Source of the DNA: Streptacidiphilus neutrinimicus
GTDB lineage: Bacteria; Actinomycetota; Actinomycetes; Streptomycetales; Streptomycetaceae
Direction of reading: 5' to 3'
Length of the DNA stretch: 64,000 nt
Assembly: GCF_000787815.1 (NCBI RefSeq)
Contig: NZ_BBPO01000024.1
Location: 1 to 64,000 of the forward strand
In this document: piece after piece, positions 55,001-64,000 of the stretch
How positions within the stretch are numbered: the stretch's first letter is position 1
Layout of the letters: each line of letters starts with the position of its first letter
Translations under genes and position numbers: made by a program
The notes under the pieces: generated by a model
What the model was told of the DNA's origin: nothing
Databases searched by the model: none
Seen by the model: the letters and a program-made list of their open reading frames with translations, nothing else

Positions 55001-58000
55001 TCGAGCGGCTCGTGGACGCCCTCCAGCCCGAGCGGGACACCAGCCGCACCCCGCTGTTCCAGGTCATGGTGGCGCTGCACAACCTCGGCGTCGAGGCGCC
55101 GCGGCTGCCCGGCCTCGACGTCGAACCGGTGACGCCGCCGGTCCGCCACTCCTCCTACGACCTGGCCTTCGACTTCGTCGCGGGCGAGGACGGCCTCACC
55201 GGCCATCTGGAGTACGACACCGCCCTGTTCGACGCGGCCACCGCCGCGAGCCTGGCCGCGCGGCTGCGCCTGCTGCTGGAGGCCGCCGCCGACGACCCGG
55301 ACCGGCCGGTCGGCGCGCTGCCGCTGATGACGGACGACGAGCGCCGCCGCGTCCTCACGCGGTGGCAGGGCGAGCGCACGCCCCCCGCCGAGGCCACCCT
55401 GACCGAGCTGTGGGAGGCACAGGCCGCGCGCGACCCGCACGCCGCCGCGCTGACGGCCCGCGACGCCGTCCTCGACGCCGGCGCCCTCAACGCGCGCGCC
55501 AACCGGCTGGCCCACCACCTGATCGCCCTCGGGGTGGGCCCCGAACGCGTCGTCGCCGTCCGGCTGCCGCGCACCACCGACCTGATGGTGGCCGTGTTGG
55601 CCGTGCTCAAGACGGGCGGCGCGCTGCTGCTGCTCGACCCCGACCTGCCCGAGGAGCGCGTCGCGTTCCTCCTCGACGACGCCGCGCCGCACACCGTCGT
55701 CACGGCGGAGACGCTGCACGCGGCCCCGTGGTCCGCCCTGGCCAGCCACGACCCGACCGACGCCGACCGGATCGCCCCGCTGCATCCGGAGAACACCGCG
55801 TACCTCGTCTACACCTCCGGCTCGACCGGCCGTCCCAAGGGCGTCGCGGTGGAACACCGCCAGCTCGCCAACCTCTGCCACGACCACCGCGACGGCCTGC
55901 TCGCCCCGCACACCGCCGACGGCGGCCGGCTGCGCGCGGCGCTCAGCGCCTCGTGCTCCTTCGACACCTTCTGGGAGGGCCCGCTGCTGCTGGCGCTGGG
56001 CCACGAGGTGCACCTCGTCGACGAGGACGTGCGCCGGGACCCCGAGGCCTTCCACGCCCTGGTCGCCGACCGGCGGCTGGACCTGGTCAACGTCACCCCC
56101 ACCTTCCTGCGGGAACTGATCGCCGCCGGACTCCTCGCCGCCGACGGCCACCGGCCCCGGGTGCTGCTGGTGGGCGGGGAGGCCGTCGGCCCCGCGCTCT
56201 GGCAGCGGCTGGCCGTGGCCGAGCAGGAGCTCGGCGTCACCGCGTACAACGTGTACGGGCCCACCGAGTGCACCGTCGACGCCGTCTACGGCCCGTGCGC
56301 CGACCGGCCCGACCGGCCGGTCATCGGCCGTCCCGGGCGGAACCTGTGCGCCTACGTGCTCGACGACGCGCTGCGCCCGGTCCCGCCCGGCACGCCGGGA
56401 GAGCTGTACCTGGCGGGGGCGCAGGTGGCGCGCGGCTATCTGAACCGGCCGGGCCTGACCGCGAGCCGTTACCTCGCCGACCCGTTCGGCGCGCCGGGGG
56501 AGCGGATGTACCGCACCGGCGACCGGGCGCGCTGGGACGCGCAGGGCCGGCTGGAGTTCCTCGGCCGGGTCGACGAGCAGGTGAAGATCCGCGGCTTCCG
56601 CATCGAACCGGGCGAGGTGGAGGCGGCCCTGCTGGGGCACCGCGATGTCGCCGACTCCGTGGTGACCGTCCGTGAGCTCGCCGGGCGTCCCGTGCTGGTC
56701 GGCTACCTGGTGCCCGCCGGGGACCGCACCCCGTCGCCCGACGAGCTGCGGCTGTGGCTGCGCCGGACGCTGCCGGACCACATGGTGCCCGCCGCCTTCG
56801 TCGCGCTGGCCCGCATCCCGCGCACCACCAGCGGCAAGACCGACCGGCGCGCCCTGCCCGCCCCCTCGCAGCGCCCCGGGACCGGCACCCGGTACGTGGC
56901 CCCGCGTCCGGGCACGGAGGCACGGCTGGCCGCCCTGTGGGCGGAGGTCCTCGGCGTCGAACGGGTGGGGGCGCAGGACAACTTCTTCACCCTCGGCGGG
57001 GACTCGATCCTCAGCATCCAGATCGTCTCCCGCGCCCGCCAGGCCGGGCTGAACCTGACCACCAAGGACGTCTTCCGCCACCAGACCGTCGCCGAACTGG
57101 CCCTGCGCGTCACCGAGACCGAGCGGCGGCCCGCCGCCGCGGCCGCCGACGCCCCGGCCGAGGCGCCGCTCAGCCCGATCCAGCGCTGGTACCTGGACGC
57201 CCGCCGCCCGGGCGACCCGCTGCGCTTCACCATGTCCCAGCGGCTCGAACTCGCTCCCGGCACCGACCCGGAGGCGTTGCGCGCGGCCGTCGACGCGCTC
57301 GTGCGGCGGCACGCCGCCCTGCGGACCCGGTTCCGTCGCACCGGCGCCGGCTGGCGCCAGGAGGTGCTGCCCGAGGCCCCGGCGGGCGTGTTCCGGCGCC
57401 ACGACCTGGCGGGCCTGTTCGGGGCCGCGCTGGAAGGGCGCGTCCGGCAGGCCGCCGAGGAGGCCCGGTCCGTGCTCGACCCCGCCGAGGGCCGGGTGGT
57501 GCGGGTGCTGCTGTTCGACCGCGGACCGCGACGCCCCGCCCAACTGCTCGTCGTCGCACACCATCTGGTGGTGGACGGGGTCTCCTGGCGCATCCTGCTG
57601 CCCGACCTGGAGACCGCCTACCGGGCGGCAGAGGCCGGGGCCCCCGTCGAGCTGCCCGAGCCGGGCGCCACCCACGGCCAGTGGGCCGCCCGCCTGGAGC
57701 AGCACACGCGTTCCGGCGCGTTCGACGCTGACCTCACCCACTGGAGGCGCACCGCCGCCGCCCCGGTCGCGCTGCGCGCCCCCGGACAAGGCGCCAACAC
57801 CCACGGCGCCGCGGCCACCGTCACGGTGACCCTGGAGCCGAAGCTGACCGACGCCCTGCTGCGCCACGTCCCCGACGCCTACCGCACCCAGGTCAACGAC
57901 GTGCTGCTGAGCGCCCTCGGCCGCACCCTGACCCGCTGGTGCGCGAGCGACACCGTCCTGGTCGGCGTCGAGGGCCACGGGCGCGAGGACCTCTTCGACG

Positions 58001-61000
58001 ACATGGACCTGTCGCGCACGGTCGGCTGGTTCACCGCCGAGTTCCCGCTCGCCCTGACGGTCCGTCCGGACGCAGGCTGGCACGACACCCTGCGGTCGGT
58101 GAAGGAGCAGCTGCGCGCCGTCCCGCTGCACGGCCTGAGCCACGGCGCGCTGCGCCACCTGCTGCCCGAGAGCCCCCTCGCGGGCGCACCCGCGCCGCAG
58201 GTCGGGTTCAACTACCACGGCCGGTGGGACGCGGGCCACGGCGAGGCCGACGGGCTCTACCGCGCCGCGCTTCCGCCCGTCGGGCGCGACACCGACCCGG
58301 ACGAGCCCCGGCCCTACCTGCTCGACGTCACCGGCGTCGTCCAGGACGGACGGCTCGAGCTCGGCTGGACCTACCCGACCGCCCTCTACGACGAGGCCGA
58401 GGTGCGCCGCCTGGCCGAGGACATGGCCGGGGCGCTGCGCGAGATCGCGGAGCACTGCGCCCGCCCCGACGCAGGGGGACGCACCCCCTCGGACTTCCCG
58501 CTCGCCGGGCTCGACCAGGACCGGCTGGACGCGCTGGTCGGCGACGGCCGGCAGGTCGACGACGTCCTGCCACTGACGCCGCTGCAGGCCGGGATGCTCT
58601 TCCACGGGCTGGTCGACGCCGACACCGACGTCCACACCGACACCGGGAGCGCCTACGTCGACCGGACGGCCGTCCGGCTCTCGGGCGTCGCCGACCCGCA
58701 GGCGTTCGCCACCGCGTGGCAGCAGGTCGCCGACCGCACCCCGGTGCTGCGCACCAGCGTCCACTGGCAGGGCCTGCCCCACCCGGTGCAGCTCGTCCAC
58801 CGGCGCGCCGAGCTGCCCGTCACCCACCTCGACTGGCGCGACCTTGCCCCCGCCCAGCGGCAGCAGGCCCTCGACGACCTGCTGGAGCGCGACCGCGCGG
58901 CGGGCATGGAGCCGACCACCGCGCCGCTCACCCGTCTGACCCTCGCCCAGCTGCCCGGCGACGAGGTCTGGTTGCTGTGGACGACGCACCACCTGATCCT
59001 CGACGGCTGGAGCACCGCCCAACTGCTCACCGAGGTGTGCGAGCGCTACGCCGCGCTCACCGGCGGCCCCGACGCCGCCCCGCCCGTCCGGCGTCCGTTC
59101 GCCGACTTCCTGCGCTGGCTGTCGGAACAGGACGAGACGGTCGCCGAACGGTACTGGGCCGACGCCCTCCACGGGTTCACGGCGCGCACCCCGCTGCCCT
59201 ACGACCGGACCCCCGCGGAGGCGCACCGCGCCCGCTCCGCCGCGGCTGTCTCCCACGAGCTGTCCGCGCCCGCCTCGGCGCGCCTGCGGGAGAGCGCCGC
59301 CCGCGCGGGACTCACCGTCAGCACCGTGCTCCAAGGCGCCTGGGCGCTGCTGCTGGCCCGCTCCGGCGGCACCGCCGACGTGGTGTTCGGCACCACCGTC
59401 TCCGGCCGCCCGGCCGAACTGCCGGGCGTGGACACCATGACCGGCATGTTCATCAACACCGTGCCGACCCGCGTCCGCGTCCCCGAGACCGGGGTCCTGT
59501 CGTGGCTGCGGAGCCTCCAGGAGCAGCAGAGCGACGCCCGCCCGCACGACTGGCTCGCGCTGCCCCGCATCCAGTCCGTCAGCGGCGTGCCCGCGGGCGA
59601 GACCCTGTTCGACAGCATGGTGGTGTTCGAGAACTACCCGGTCGACGAGTCGGCCGCGGACCGCACCGGCGTGCGCGTCGAGGGCGTCCGCGCCGAGGAC
59701 GCCACGACGTTCCCGCTGTGCCTTCGCGCCCACCTGGCCGACCGGCTCGGCTTCGACCTGGCCTACGACCCCGCCCTGTTCGACCGGGCCACCGTCGAAC
59801 GTGCAGGGGACCGGCTCGCGGCCCTGCTCACGGCCATCGCCGAGAGCCTGGACGACCACGGCGAGGTGCGCGACCTGACGGCGCTCACCCCCGACGACAG
59901 CGCGCTGCTCGCGCGGTGGAACGCCACCGCCCGCCGCGCCGCGCCCGCGAGCCCGGTGGCGGTCTTCGCCGAGCAGGCCCGTCGCACACCGGACGCGGTG
60001 GCGGTGCAGGACGGCCCGCGCCGGCTGACCTACCGCCGCCTGGACGCGTGGTCGGACCGCCTGGCCGCCCGCCTGCGCGCCGACGGGCTCGCGCCCGAGG
60101 GCCGGGTGGCGCTGCTGCTGGAGCGATCCGCCGAACTCGTCGTCGCCCAGCTCGCCGTGCTGAAGGCCGGCGGCGCCTACCTGCCCGTGGACACCCGCGC
60201 CCCGGAGGAGCGCCGTCTCGCCCTGCTCGCCGAGGCGGGCGTCGCCGCCCGGCTCACCGCCGCGCAGGTCGCGGCCGCCGAAGCCGACCCGGCCGCGACT
60301 CGCGCCGCGGTCGCGGACCCGGACCGGCTGGCCTACGTGATGTTCACCTCCGGATCCACCGGCACCCCCAAGGCGGTCGCGGTCCGCCACCGCGACATCG
60401 CCTCGCTCGCCACCGACAGCCGCTTCGCCGACGGCGTCTGCGACCGCGTGCTGCTGCACTCGCCCGTCGCCTTCGACGCCGCCACCTTCGAGGTGTGGGC
60501 GCCGCTGCTCACCGGCGGCCGTGTCGTCGTCGCGCCCGAAGGCCCGGTCGACGCGGCGGTGCTGCGGCGGCTCCGCGCCGACGGCGGGCTGACGGCCGCC
60601 TGGCTGACCGCGGGCCTGTTCCGGCTGCTCGCGCAGGACGCCCCCGAGTGCCTCGCGGGCCTGCGCCAGGTGTGGACCGGCGGCGACACCGTGCCCGCCG
60701 CGGCCGTGCGCCGGGTGCTCGCCGCCTGCCCCGGCCTGACGGTCGTGGACGGCTACGGGCCGACCGAGGCCACCACCTTCACCACCTCCTGCGCGTTCGC
60801 CGACGCGGCCGCCGTGCCCGACACGCTGCCCATCGGCCGCCCGCTGGACGACATGCGGGTGCACGTCCTCGACGCCCGGCTGCGGCCCGTCCCGCCGGGC
60901 AGCCCGGGGGAGCTGTACGCGGCCGGGGAGGGCGTGGCCCGCGGCTACCTCGGCCGCCCCGGCGAGACCGCCGCCCGCTTCGTGGCCGACCCGTCCGGGC

Positions 61001-64000
61001 CGCCCGGCGCCCGCATGTACCGCACCGGCGACCTGGCCCGGCGGCGCACGGACGGCACGGTCGAGTTCCTGGGCCGGGCCGACGACCAGGTCAAGATCCG
61101 CGGGTTCCGGGTCGAGCCCGGCGAGGCCGAGGCCGCCCTCGCCGCCCACCCCGGTGTCACCGACGTGGCCGTGATCGCCCGCGAGGACCGGCCCGGCGCG
61201 CGCCGGCTGGTCGCCTACGTGGTCGGCCCCGACGCCCACGACGACGACGGACTGCGGGAGTTCGCGCGCCGTTCGCTGCCCGACTACCTCGTCCCCTCGG
61301 CGTTCGTGCCGCTGGTCTCACTGCCGCTGAGCGGCAACGGCAAGGTCGACCGCGCGGCGCTGCCCGCCCCGCAGGCCGACCCCGACGGGGGCCGGCCGCG
61401 CACCGAGCCCCGCACCGACGGCGAACGCCGCACGGCGGACGTCTTCGCCGAGGTGCTCGGCGTCGAACGGCCGGGAGTCGAGGACGACTTCTTCCGGCTG
61501 GGCGGTGACTCCCTGCTCAGCATCCGCCTCGCCTCCCGCCTCGCCGAGGAGTTCGGCGCCCCGCTGTCCCCGCGCGCCGTGTTCACGCACCCCACTCCGG
61601 CGGCGCTCGCCGAGTTGGTCGCCGGGCTGCTCGCCGCGCCGGGCGCCGGGCGCGCCGACGACACCGCGCGGCGCGCGGTCCGACCCGTGGCCAGGGATGC
61701 CGCGGACGGCGTCGCGCCGATGTCCTACGCCCAGCAACGCTTGTGGTTCCTGGAGGAGTTCGCGCCCGGCGGCGCGGAGTACGTCACCGCGCTGGCGCTG
61801 CGCCTGCGCGGCGGCCTCGACCGCCGCGCCCTCTCGGCGGCCCTGGACGCCCTGGTCGCGCGGCACGAGTCGCTGCGCACCACCTTCGACTCGGTGGACG
61901 GTCACGGCGTCCAGCACATCCACCCGCCCACGGTCGTGCCGCTGCCGCTGCACGACCTGTCCGGGCGGCCCGAGCGGGAACAGGCCGCCCGGCTCGACCG
62001 GCTGCTGGCGGGCGAGCGCAACAAGCCCTTCGACCTGCGCACGGGCCCGCTGCTGCGCGCCGGGCTGGTCCGCCTGGCCGACGACCACCACGTGCTCTCG
62101 CTGTGCCTGCACCACATCGTCACCGACGGCTGGTCCACGGCGGTGCTCACCGGCGACCTGGCCCACCTCTACCGCCTCGAACTCGGCGCCACCGCGCAGC
62201 CGCTGCCGCCGCTCCCGGTGCAGTACGCAGACTACGCCCACTGGCAGCGCACCGACGGCGCCAAGGAGAGCGCCGCGCAGCTGGCCTACTGGAAGCAGCA
62301 CCTCGCCGACGTCCCGCCGCTGGACCTGCCCACCGACCGGCCGCGCCCGGCGGTGCGCACCCGGGCGGCCGCGACCACGCGCCTCGCACTGACCGAGCGC
62401 ACCGCCCAGGGCCTGGCCCGGCTGAGCCGCGCCCACGGCACCACGGTGTTCACCACCCTCGTCGCCGCCGCGCAGACCTTCCTCGCGCGGCTCTCCGGCG
62501 GCCGGGACATCGCCGTCGGGACCGTCACCTCCGGCCGCGACCGGGCCGAGACGCAGGCCCTGGTCGGGTTCTTCGTCAACACCCTGGTGCTGCGCTCGCA
62601 GGTCGAACCGGCCCGGCCGTTCACCGAGTTCCTCGACGCGGTGCGCGGGACGGTCCGGGACGCACTCGAAAACCAGGAGGCCCCCTTCGAGCAGGTCGTG
62701 GACGCGGTGCAGCCGGAGCGCGACACCAGCCGCACGCCGCTCTTCCAGGTCATGGTGGTGCTCCAGAACACCCCGAGGGCCGACCTCGCGCTGCCCGGCC
62801 TGGAGGTCGACGACATCGCGACCGAGATCGACCACGCGCCGTTCGACCTCACCCTGGAGTTCGCCGAGACCGACTCCGGCGCCCTGCACGGCCTGCTCAC
62901 CTACGCGACCGACCTGTTCGACGCCGCCACCGCCGAACGGATGGCCGACCAGCTCGGCACCCTGCTGGCCGCCGTCGCCGACGATCCGCGCCGCCCGCTG
63001 GGCAGCCTTCCGCTGGCCTCGGAGGAACAGTTGGCCGCCGTCCTCGCGCAGGGCCGCGGAACGGCCCGGCCGGTCCCGGCGGCCACCCTGCCGGAGCTGT
63101 TCGAACGGCAGGTCGCCCGCACGCCCGACGCGACGGCGCTGGCGGACGGCGGCTGGCGGCTGACCTACGCCCAGGTGGACCGCGCCGCGAACCGGCTGGC
63201 GCACCGGCTGATCGCGCGCGGCGTCGGTCCCGAGCAGGTGGTGGCGCTCGCCCTGCCGCGCGGCGCGGCCATGGTCGTGGCGCAGCTCGCGGTGGTCAAG
63301 GCGGGCGGCGCCTACCTGCCGGTGGACCCCGACTACCCGCAGCAGCGACGGGACTTCATGCTGCGCGACGCGGGCGCCCGGATGGTCCTGGACGACCCCA
63401 CCGAGATCCTGCTCGACGTCCCGGCTGATGTTCCGGCCGACGGCTCGGCCGACGAGCCGGAGGCCGCCCCCGTCGACGCCGACCGCACCGCCGCGCTGAC
63501 CCCCGACCACCCGGCGTACGTGATCTACACCTCCGGGTCGACGGGCACCCCCAAGGGCGTCGTCGTCACGCACCGGGGGCTGGCGGGCTTCGCCGCCGCG
63601 GCGGCCGAGCGCTACGCGGTCGGCCCCGGCGACCGGGTGCTGCAGTTCGCGTCCCCCAGCTTCGACGCCTCCGTGCTGGAGCTGTGCGTGTCGCTGCTCG
63701 CCGGGGCCACCCTGGTGACCGGCGAGGAGGGCCCGCTCGTCGGCGAACGGCTGGCCGAGGTGCTCGCCGAGCGGAGCATCAGCCACGCCCTGATCCCCCC
63801 GGCGGCCCTGGCCACCCTGGCCCCGGGCGCCCCCGCGGCCCTGCCGGGTCTGCGCACCCTGATCGTGGGCGCCGAGGCCTGCCCCGCCGACCTCGTCGAA
63901 CGCTGGGCCCCCGGACGCCGGGTGGTCAACTCGTACGGGCCGACCGAGGCCACCGTGGTCGCCACCTGGACCGGACCGCTGGCTCCGACCGCCGCCGTAC
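46048..64000 (+). CDS. Nonribosomal peptide synthetase 2, at least five modules, truncated by the window edge
   Basis: The frame is open from the ATG at 46048 to 64000, at least 5984 residues. Visible domains are C6-A6-T6-E6, C7-A7-T7, C8-A8-T8-E8, C9-A9-T9 and C10-A10 (incomplete). Carrier serines are at residues 1050, 2592, 3653 and 5155. Condensation types agree with the chain: C6, C8 and C10 follow L-carriers and have [10 protein letters not shown]7 and C9 follow epimerases and have TPLQ(E/A)GMLFH with HHLILDGWS. The N-terminus ([16 protein letters not shown]) is a basic helix suited to docking on the acidic tail of NRPS 1, whose stop is 13 bp upstream. The end, any further modules and any thioesterase lie outside the window. 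Confidence 0.96.
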   Translation, partial: MTSSKRNADALPADLQEALRRRLAGRAADTSGASGGPGAGGIPAADRTRPLPLSFAQQRLWFLDRLRPGDARYNSAVALRVTGDLDRSALSRALDLVVARHEALRTTIEERDGRPVQTVHPAGPVPLPVRDLDAAGGGASGELPQQRLLEHRLLEEYARPFDLAAGPLLRALLLRESDTSHVLLLTAHHIVTDGWSMGVMVEELWTAHDALARGTQPQLPPVAAQYPDYAAWQREQLSGVRLERQLAFWKGALTGATAPEPPLDRPRRGEEPGAGAVHAFAVPADTAARLRRLAAGEHTTVFTALVAACQALLARWTGQRDITVGSLTPGRSRTDLERAVGFYVNTVALRTEVDTAASFRRLLAAVADTVNDAFAHGDTPFERVVEAAGAPREAGRNPLFDVMVLLHPAPVAPAPGGLAVSHVPIPRRSATFDLSVEFVPDGDGLTGLLEYRTDLFDAATVERMADQLLCLLTAVAQEPDRPLGGLPLLSAAEARRITDEWSTGGEGDAAARPVTESTVPARFAQQAARTPLATALVAGGERLDYATLDARADRLARRLVALGAGPERLVALRLPRTADLVTAVLAVWKAGAGYLPLDPALPEERVRLLLDDARPALVLDEAALRSATEAHVEASPGDDDPLAPPDPAHTAYVIHTSGSTGRPKGVRVTHRSLAALLAAHRQGFVTEAGGGPLRVALTASFSFDTSLEGLLLLADGHPLHLVDETTRLDAAALVAYVVDHRIDFLDLTPTYLRQLLPAGLLTDSRHRPRVLMLGGEPVGRGLWRELAGHEGVAAYNFYGPTECTVDALACRIEGDGRPLVGRPLPGVRAYVLDDRLRPLPPGVGGELYLAGEQLARGYLNRPGLTAARFVADPFGEPGSRMYRTGDLARWTPDGRLDYLGRVDDQVKVRGHRIEPGEVEAALLDLPGVAAAAVAAVPDAHGHLRLAAYLVGAAGASVPVGSELRAACRRVLPDHLVPSSFTVLDALPLTTSGKLDRRALAALGPGTAPREREYVAARTPQEEALATIWSEVLGVAQVGVTDNFFELGGDSILSIQAVSRARAAGLHLTSQDVFRHQTVADLAAAAAGRRATEHPEAAQAYDDGPAPLTPVQEWFFATHGPLRHYSMSMLLDLPRDLDEQALVRAVEAVAARHPALRTRFTRDGSGWRQEPGVGPVDGLMTRHERTAEDPDAARAEAAEAARAALDPAIGSLLRAALLLPAPGEQDVRPQLFLTAHHLAVDGVSWRILLADLEDAYRQACRGETIRLEPAGTPFAHWAAHLSRRVRAGELDDDLPYWTAQAAEPTTPLPVDRSGEALAGTVRTVRTRLDRAATDALLRQVPGVYRTQVNDALLSALGRALADWADTERVTVALEGHGREELGDPAADRGVDVSRTVGWFTTQYPVTLAPAGPAADPDWAATLKGVKEQLRAVPRRGLGYEALARLGSPDPAACALGARPLPQVCFTYHGQWELPDGRDFAPAADDVPGREVAADEPLDHLLDVSALVLDGALEITWHYSDQVHHTATVQGLADAMVRALTSIIEHCAQPGAGGRTPSDFPLARLDQAGVDRLVGDGRDVVDVLPLTPLQEGMLFHRLVGGPDDVYVDQAALLLDGVADPHALERAWQRVADRTPALATSVVWEDVPVPVQVVHRGVRLPVTHLDWRDLTEAERAERLAELRADDLARGLDLNTAPLMRLTLVRLPDARLHLLWTSHHLILDGWSLAQVLTEVFEEYAALTAGGEGRPPLRRPFGDYVRWLADQDAEAVRAHWSGVLDGFATPTPLPADRTPRAVHDARSADLHQAYLSQEVSERLTRTARQAGLTAGTVVQGAWALLLSRYSGEQDVVFGTTVSGRPDDLPGVESMVGMFINTLPTRVRVPGHRAADEWLRELQDAQAESRRFAAVSLAELASLSEVPSGSPLFHSVVAFENYPFDEARAATSGVRLVEVASRDATNYPLVLRAYQGERLGLDLAYDPRLFDASTVRALAGRLCRLLTELADDLGRPLRALAWTTPEERRQLVTEWNGAEQGRPDRTLVELFEAQAARRPDAVAVSCGPDRLDYAALDARATRLAHRLAELGARPERYVALALPRCTDQVVAILATLKTGAAYLPIDPASPEERIAGLLADAAPVALVTTTATVGRLRGGAVPMLPLDDPAVRADLASGPVKALDPALRPRPENPAYTIYTSGSTGRPKGVVVPHANVVRLFTRTSRWFGFDEHDVWTLFHSYAFDFSVWELWGALLHGGRLVVVPEDVARSPEDFLRLLADEQVTVLNQTPSAFYPLVRADAEHPEIRSRLVLRTVVFGGEALDVERLADWYRRHPDSAPRLVNMYGITETTVHVTYAPLGHAVAAEGGASPIGTGIPDLRTYVLDGDLVPTPPGAVGELYVAGEGLARGYLGRPGLTAARFVADPFGRSGARMYRTGDRARWRADGTLEYLGRADQQVKIRGYRIEPGEIEAALHTHPGVAAASVNVHQDAAGTRRLVAHVVPMTGEEPSAAELRAHLERLLPAHMVPAAYVPMPALPLTPNGKLDRRALPAPGPDGFVTVADRTAPRTAAERLVARAWADVLAVDEVGVGDDFFALGGDSILAVRVTSRLRAAFGADVSPRLLFTHPTVAALAVALGEPPEPEPQRPTGPVPATDPSTPAPPVPATDPSTPAPLSYAQQRLWFLDRFQPGSTEYTTLSALRLRGELDEAALRTAVDGLVARHEALRTTFADHDGAPRQTVHPPYPVALPVHDLGAADDPSAALEAFLADEAATPFDLATGPLLRARLARLGPDEHVLTLALHHIVTDGWSLGVLGRDLSELYAAALAGRAPDLPELPLRYSDFAVRQRSRADRAEADLAYWRGALEGLAPLEPPTDRPRPAVRTGEGALVTFTLPAALTERLRETGRAADTTLYTTLVTACQVLLSRWTGQRDVALGTVTAGRDDPDLHEVVGMFVNTLVLRGRIRPERSFREHLAEGRAAVLDAFAHQEAPFERLVDALQPERDTSRTPLFQVMVALHNLGVEAPRLPGLDVEPVTPPVRHSSYDLAFDFVAGEDGLTGHLEYDTALFDAATAASLAARLRLLLEAAADDPDRPVGALPLMTDDERRRVLTRWQGERTPPAEATLTELWEAQAARDPHAAALTARDAVLDAGALNARANRLAHHLIALGVGPERVVAVRLPRTTDLMVAVLAVLKTGGALLLLDPDLPEERVAFLLDDAAPHTVVTAETLHAAPWSALASHDPTDADRIAPLHPENTAYLVYTSGSTGRPKGVAVEHRQLANLCHDHRDGLLAPHTADGGRLRAALSASCSFDTFWEGPLLLALGHEVHLVDEDVRRDPEAFHALVADRRLDLVNVTPTFLRELIAAGLLAADGHRPRVLLVGGEAVGPALWQRLAVAEQELGVTAYNVYGPTECTVDAVYGPCADRPDRPVIGRPGRNLCAYVLDDALRPVPPGTPGELYLAGAQVARGYLNRPGLTASRYLADPFGAPGERMYRTGDRARWDAQGRLEFLGRVDEQVKIRGFRIEPGEVEAALLGHRDVADSVVTVRELAGRPVLVGYLVPAGDRTPSPDELRLWLRRTLPDHMVPAAFVALARIPRTTSGKTDRRALPAPSQRPGTGTRYVAPRPGTEARLAALWAEVLGVERVGAQDNFFTLGGDSILSIQIVSRARQAGLNLTTKDVFRHQTVAELALRVTETERRPAAAAADAPAEAPLSPIQRWYLDARRPGDPLRFTMSQRLELAPGTDPEALRAAVDALVRRHAALRTRFRRTGAGWRQEVLPEAPAGVFRRHDLAGLFGAALEGRVRQAAEEARSVLDPAEGRVVRVLLFDRGPRRPAQLLVVAHHLVVDGVSWRILLPDLETAYRAAEAGAPVELPEPGATHGQWAARLEQHTRSGAFDADLTHWRRTAAAPVALRAPGQGANTHGAAATVTVTLEPKLTDALLRHVPDAYRTQVNDVLLSALGRTLTRWCASDTVLVGVEGHGREDLFDDMDLSRTVGWFTAEFPLALTVRPDAGWHDTLRSVKEQLRAVPLHGLSHGALRHLLPESPLAGAPAPQVGFNYHGRWDAGHGEADGLYRAALPPVGRDTDPDEPRPYLLDVTGVVQDGRLELGWTYPTALYDEAEVRRLAEDMAGALREIAEHCARPDAGGRTPSDFPLAGLDQDRLDALVGDGRQVDDVLPLTPLQAGMLFHGLVDADTDVHTDTGSAYVDRTAVRLSGVADPQAFATAWQQVADRTPVLRTSVHWQGLPHPVQLVHRRAELPVTHLDWRDLAPAQRQQALDDLLERDRAAGMEPTTAPLTRLTLAQLPGDEVWLLWTTHHLILDGWSTAQLLTEVCERYAALTGGPDAAPPVRRPFADFLRWLSEQDETVAERYWADALHGFTARTPLPYDRTPAEAHRARSAAAVSHELSAPASARLRESAARAGLTVSTVLQGAWALLLARSGGTADVVFGTTVSGRPAELPGVDTMTGMFINTVPTRVRVPETGVLSWLRSLQEQQSDARPHDWLALPRIQSVSGVPAGETLFDSMVVFENYPVDESAADRTGVRVEGVRAEDATTFPLCLRAHLADRLGFDLAYDPALFDRATVERAGDRLAALLTAIAESLDDHGEVRDLTALTPDDSALLARWNATARRAAPASPVAVFAEQARRTPDAVAVQDGPRRLTYRRLDAWSDRLAARLRADGLAPEGRVALLLERSAELVVAQLAVLKAGGAYLPVDTRAPEERRLALLAEAGVAARLTAAQVAAAEADPAATRAAVADPDRLAYVMFTSGSTGTPKAVAVRHRDIASLATDSRFADGVCDRVLLHSPVAFDAATFEVWAPLLTGGRVVVAPEGPVDAAVLRRLRADGGLTAAWLTAGLFRLLAQDAPECLAGLRQVWTGGDTVPAAAVRRVLAACPGLTVVDGYGPTEATTFTTSCAFADAAAVPDTLPIGRPLDDMRVHVLDARLRPVPPGSPGELYAAGEGVARGYLGRPGETAARFVADPSGPPGARMYRTGDLARRRTDGTVEFLGRADDQVKIRGFRVEPGEAEAALAAHPGVTDVAVIAREDRPGARRLVAYVVGPDAHDDDGLREFARRSLPDYLVPSAFVPLVSLPLSGNGKVDRAALPAPQADPDGGRPRTEPRTDGERRTADVFAEVLGVERPGVEDDFFRLGGDSLLSIRLASRLAEEFGAPLSPRAVFTHPTPAALAELVAGLLAAPGAGRADDTARRAVRPVARDAADGVAPMSYAQQRLWFLEEFAPGGAEYVTALALRLRGGLDRRALSAALDALVARHESLRTTFDSVDGHGVQHIHPPTVVPLPLHDLSGRPEREQAARLDRLLAGERNKPFDLRTGPLLRAGLVRLADDHHVLSLCLHHIVTDGWSTAVLTGDLAHLYRLELGATAQPLPPLPVQYADYAHWQRTDGAKESAAQLAYWKQHLADVPPLDLPTDRPRPAVRTRAAATTRLALTERTAQGLARLSRAHGTTVFTTLVAAAQTFLARLSGGRDIAVGTVTSGRDRAETQALVGFFVNTLVLRSQVEPARPFTEFLDAVRGTVRDALENQEAPFEQVVDAVQPERDTSRTPLFQVMVVLQNTPRADLALPGLEVDDIATEIDHAPFDLTLEFAETDSGALHGLLTYATDLFDAATAERMADQLGTLLAAVADDPRRPLGSLPLASEEQLAAVLAQGRGTARPVPAATLPELFERQVARTPDATALADGGWRLTYAQVDRAANRLAHRLIARGVGPEQVVALALPRGAAMVVAQLAVVKAGGAYLPVDPDYPQQRRDFMLRDAGARMVLDDPTEILLDVPADVPADGSADEPEAAPVDADRTAALTPDHPAYVIYTSGSTGTPKGVVVTHRGLAGFAAAAAERYAVGPGDRVLQFASPSFDASVLELCVSLLAGATLVTGEEGPLVGERLAEVLAERSISHALIPPAALATLAPGAPAALPGLRTLIVGAEACPADLVERWAPGRRVVNSYGPTEATVVATWTGPLAPTAAV
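46198..50700 (+). other. NRPS module 6: C-A-T-E, predicted D-basic residue
   Basis: LCL condensation domain ([15 protein letters not shown]), adenylation domain, carrier Ser1050 ([10 protein letters not shown]) and epimerase ([10 protein letters not shown]). Pocket residues D-T-E-D-M-G-F-V-D contain three acidic side chains beyond Asp235 (E239, D278, D331), the usual sign of a cationic substrate such as Arg, Lys or Orn. The residue is unassigned within that group. Confidence 0.85.
50785..53940 (+). other. NRPS module 7: C-A-T, predicted L-Thr
   Basis: DCL condensation domain ([13 protein letters not shown]), adenylation domain and carrier Ser2592 ([10 protein letters not shown]). Pocket residues D-F-W-N-V-G-M-V-H match the well-established threonine code (DFWNVGMVHK). 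This is the most secure substrate call in the cluster. Confidence 0.9.
53971..54042 (+). repeat. Perfect 36-bp tandem duplication in the module 7/8 linker
   Basis: 53971-54006 and 54007-54042 are identical. Each encodes [12 protein letters not shown] in phase with the codons, so the linker between T7 and C8 carries this 12-residue Pro-rich unit twice. Perfect identity points to recent slippage. It sits between modules, where extra length should be tolerated. Confidence 0.95.
54043..58500 (+). other. NRPS module 8: C-A-T-E, predicted D-basic residue
   Basis: LCL condensation domain ([14 protein letters not shown]), adenylation domain, carrier Ser3653 ([10 protein letters not shown]) and epimerase ([10 protein letters not shown]). 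Pocket residues D-T-E-N-L-G-V-V-D keep E239 and D331 of module 6 but have N278. A basic or urea-bearing residue (Orn, Arg, citrulline) is likely. Confidence 0.83.
58570..61640 (+). other. NRPS module 9: C-A-T, predicted L-Val
   Basis: DCL condensation domain ([13 protein letters not shown]), adenylation domain and carrier Ser5155 ([13 protein letters not shown]). Pocket residues D-A-F-W-W-G-G-T-F differ from module 3 only at position 239 (F for Y) and fit valine. There is no epimerase. Confidence 0.85.
61710..64000 (+). other. NRPS module 10: C-A, incomplete
   Basis: LCL condensation domain ([23 protein letters not shown]) followed by the first two thirds of an adenylation domain, cut at the window edge just after the A5 region ([11 protein letters not shown]). 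Pocket residues D-A-L-L-I-G-S-V-V are identical to module 1, so the first and tenth residues are probably the same amino acid. Whether an epimerase or more modules follow cannot be seen. Confidence 0.85.

Overview
The window is very GC-rich, with G or C at almost every third codon position, frequent GTG and TTG starts, AGGAGG-type ribosome-binding sites and two rare TTA codons. This fits a Streptomyces-type actinomycete. Three things stand out: an aerobic carbon monoxide dehydrogenase (cox) locus, an unusual carboxylate-reductase operon, and the first part of a very large nonribosomal peptide synthetase (NRPS) cluster that runs off the right edge.

Left region (1-8006). A minus-strand operon coxM-coxS-coxL-(XdhC/YHS)-coxD-coxE encodes a molybdenum CO dehydrogenase. 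Its large subunit carries the form I active-site loop AYACSFR, and its maturation genes are coupled by 4-8 nt overlaps. A divergent LysR gene and then coxG, a membrane-anchored SRPBCC protein, lie on the plus strand. Three tandem 17-bp repeats precede coxG.

Middle region (8298-12027). This is ordinary small-gene territory: a secreted cysteine-containing protein, a short-chain dehydrogenase, a UBP-type zinc-finger protein, two small membrane proteins, a conserved hypothetical and a small frameshifted gene. There follows a gene-poor stretch to 12670.

Reductase operon (12671-18892, minus). GNAT protein, LuxE-like ligase, a LuxC-PaaK fusion and a second PaaK-like ligase form one transcription unit; the first three are joined by ATGA overlaps. 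The set looks built to activate a carboxylic acid and reduce it to an aldehyde. There are no luciferase genes.

Next (19163-23779): a small TM-anchored protein, an FAD/NAD(P)-binding protein paired with a cysteine-dioxygenase-like cupin, a LysR regulator with two matched operator-like sites 21 bp apart, and a CorA-type transporter.

NRPS cluster (24366-64000+, plus). A P450 with two TTA codons near its start is followed by a serine hydrolase resembling penicillin-binding-protein-type thioesterases, then two giant NRPSs. NRPS 1 (6276 aa) reads A-T / C-A-T-E / C-A-T-E / C-A-T-E / C-A-T. NRPS 2 (at least 5984 aa, open at the edge) reads C-A-T-E / C-A-T / C-A-T-E / C-A-T / C-A... That makes at least ten modules with D-residues at 2, 3, 4, 6 and 8. 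Module 1 lacks a condensation domain, so the peptide should keep a free N-terminus. Together with the standalone thioesterase candidate this suggests trans-acting head-to-tail macrolactamisation of an unusually large peptide. By-eye specificity codes are clear for Thr (module 7) and Val-like residues (3 and 9), suggestive of basic residues (6 and 8), and uncertain elsewhere.
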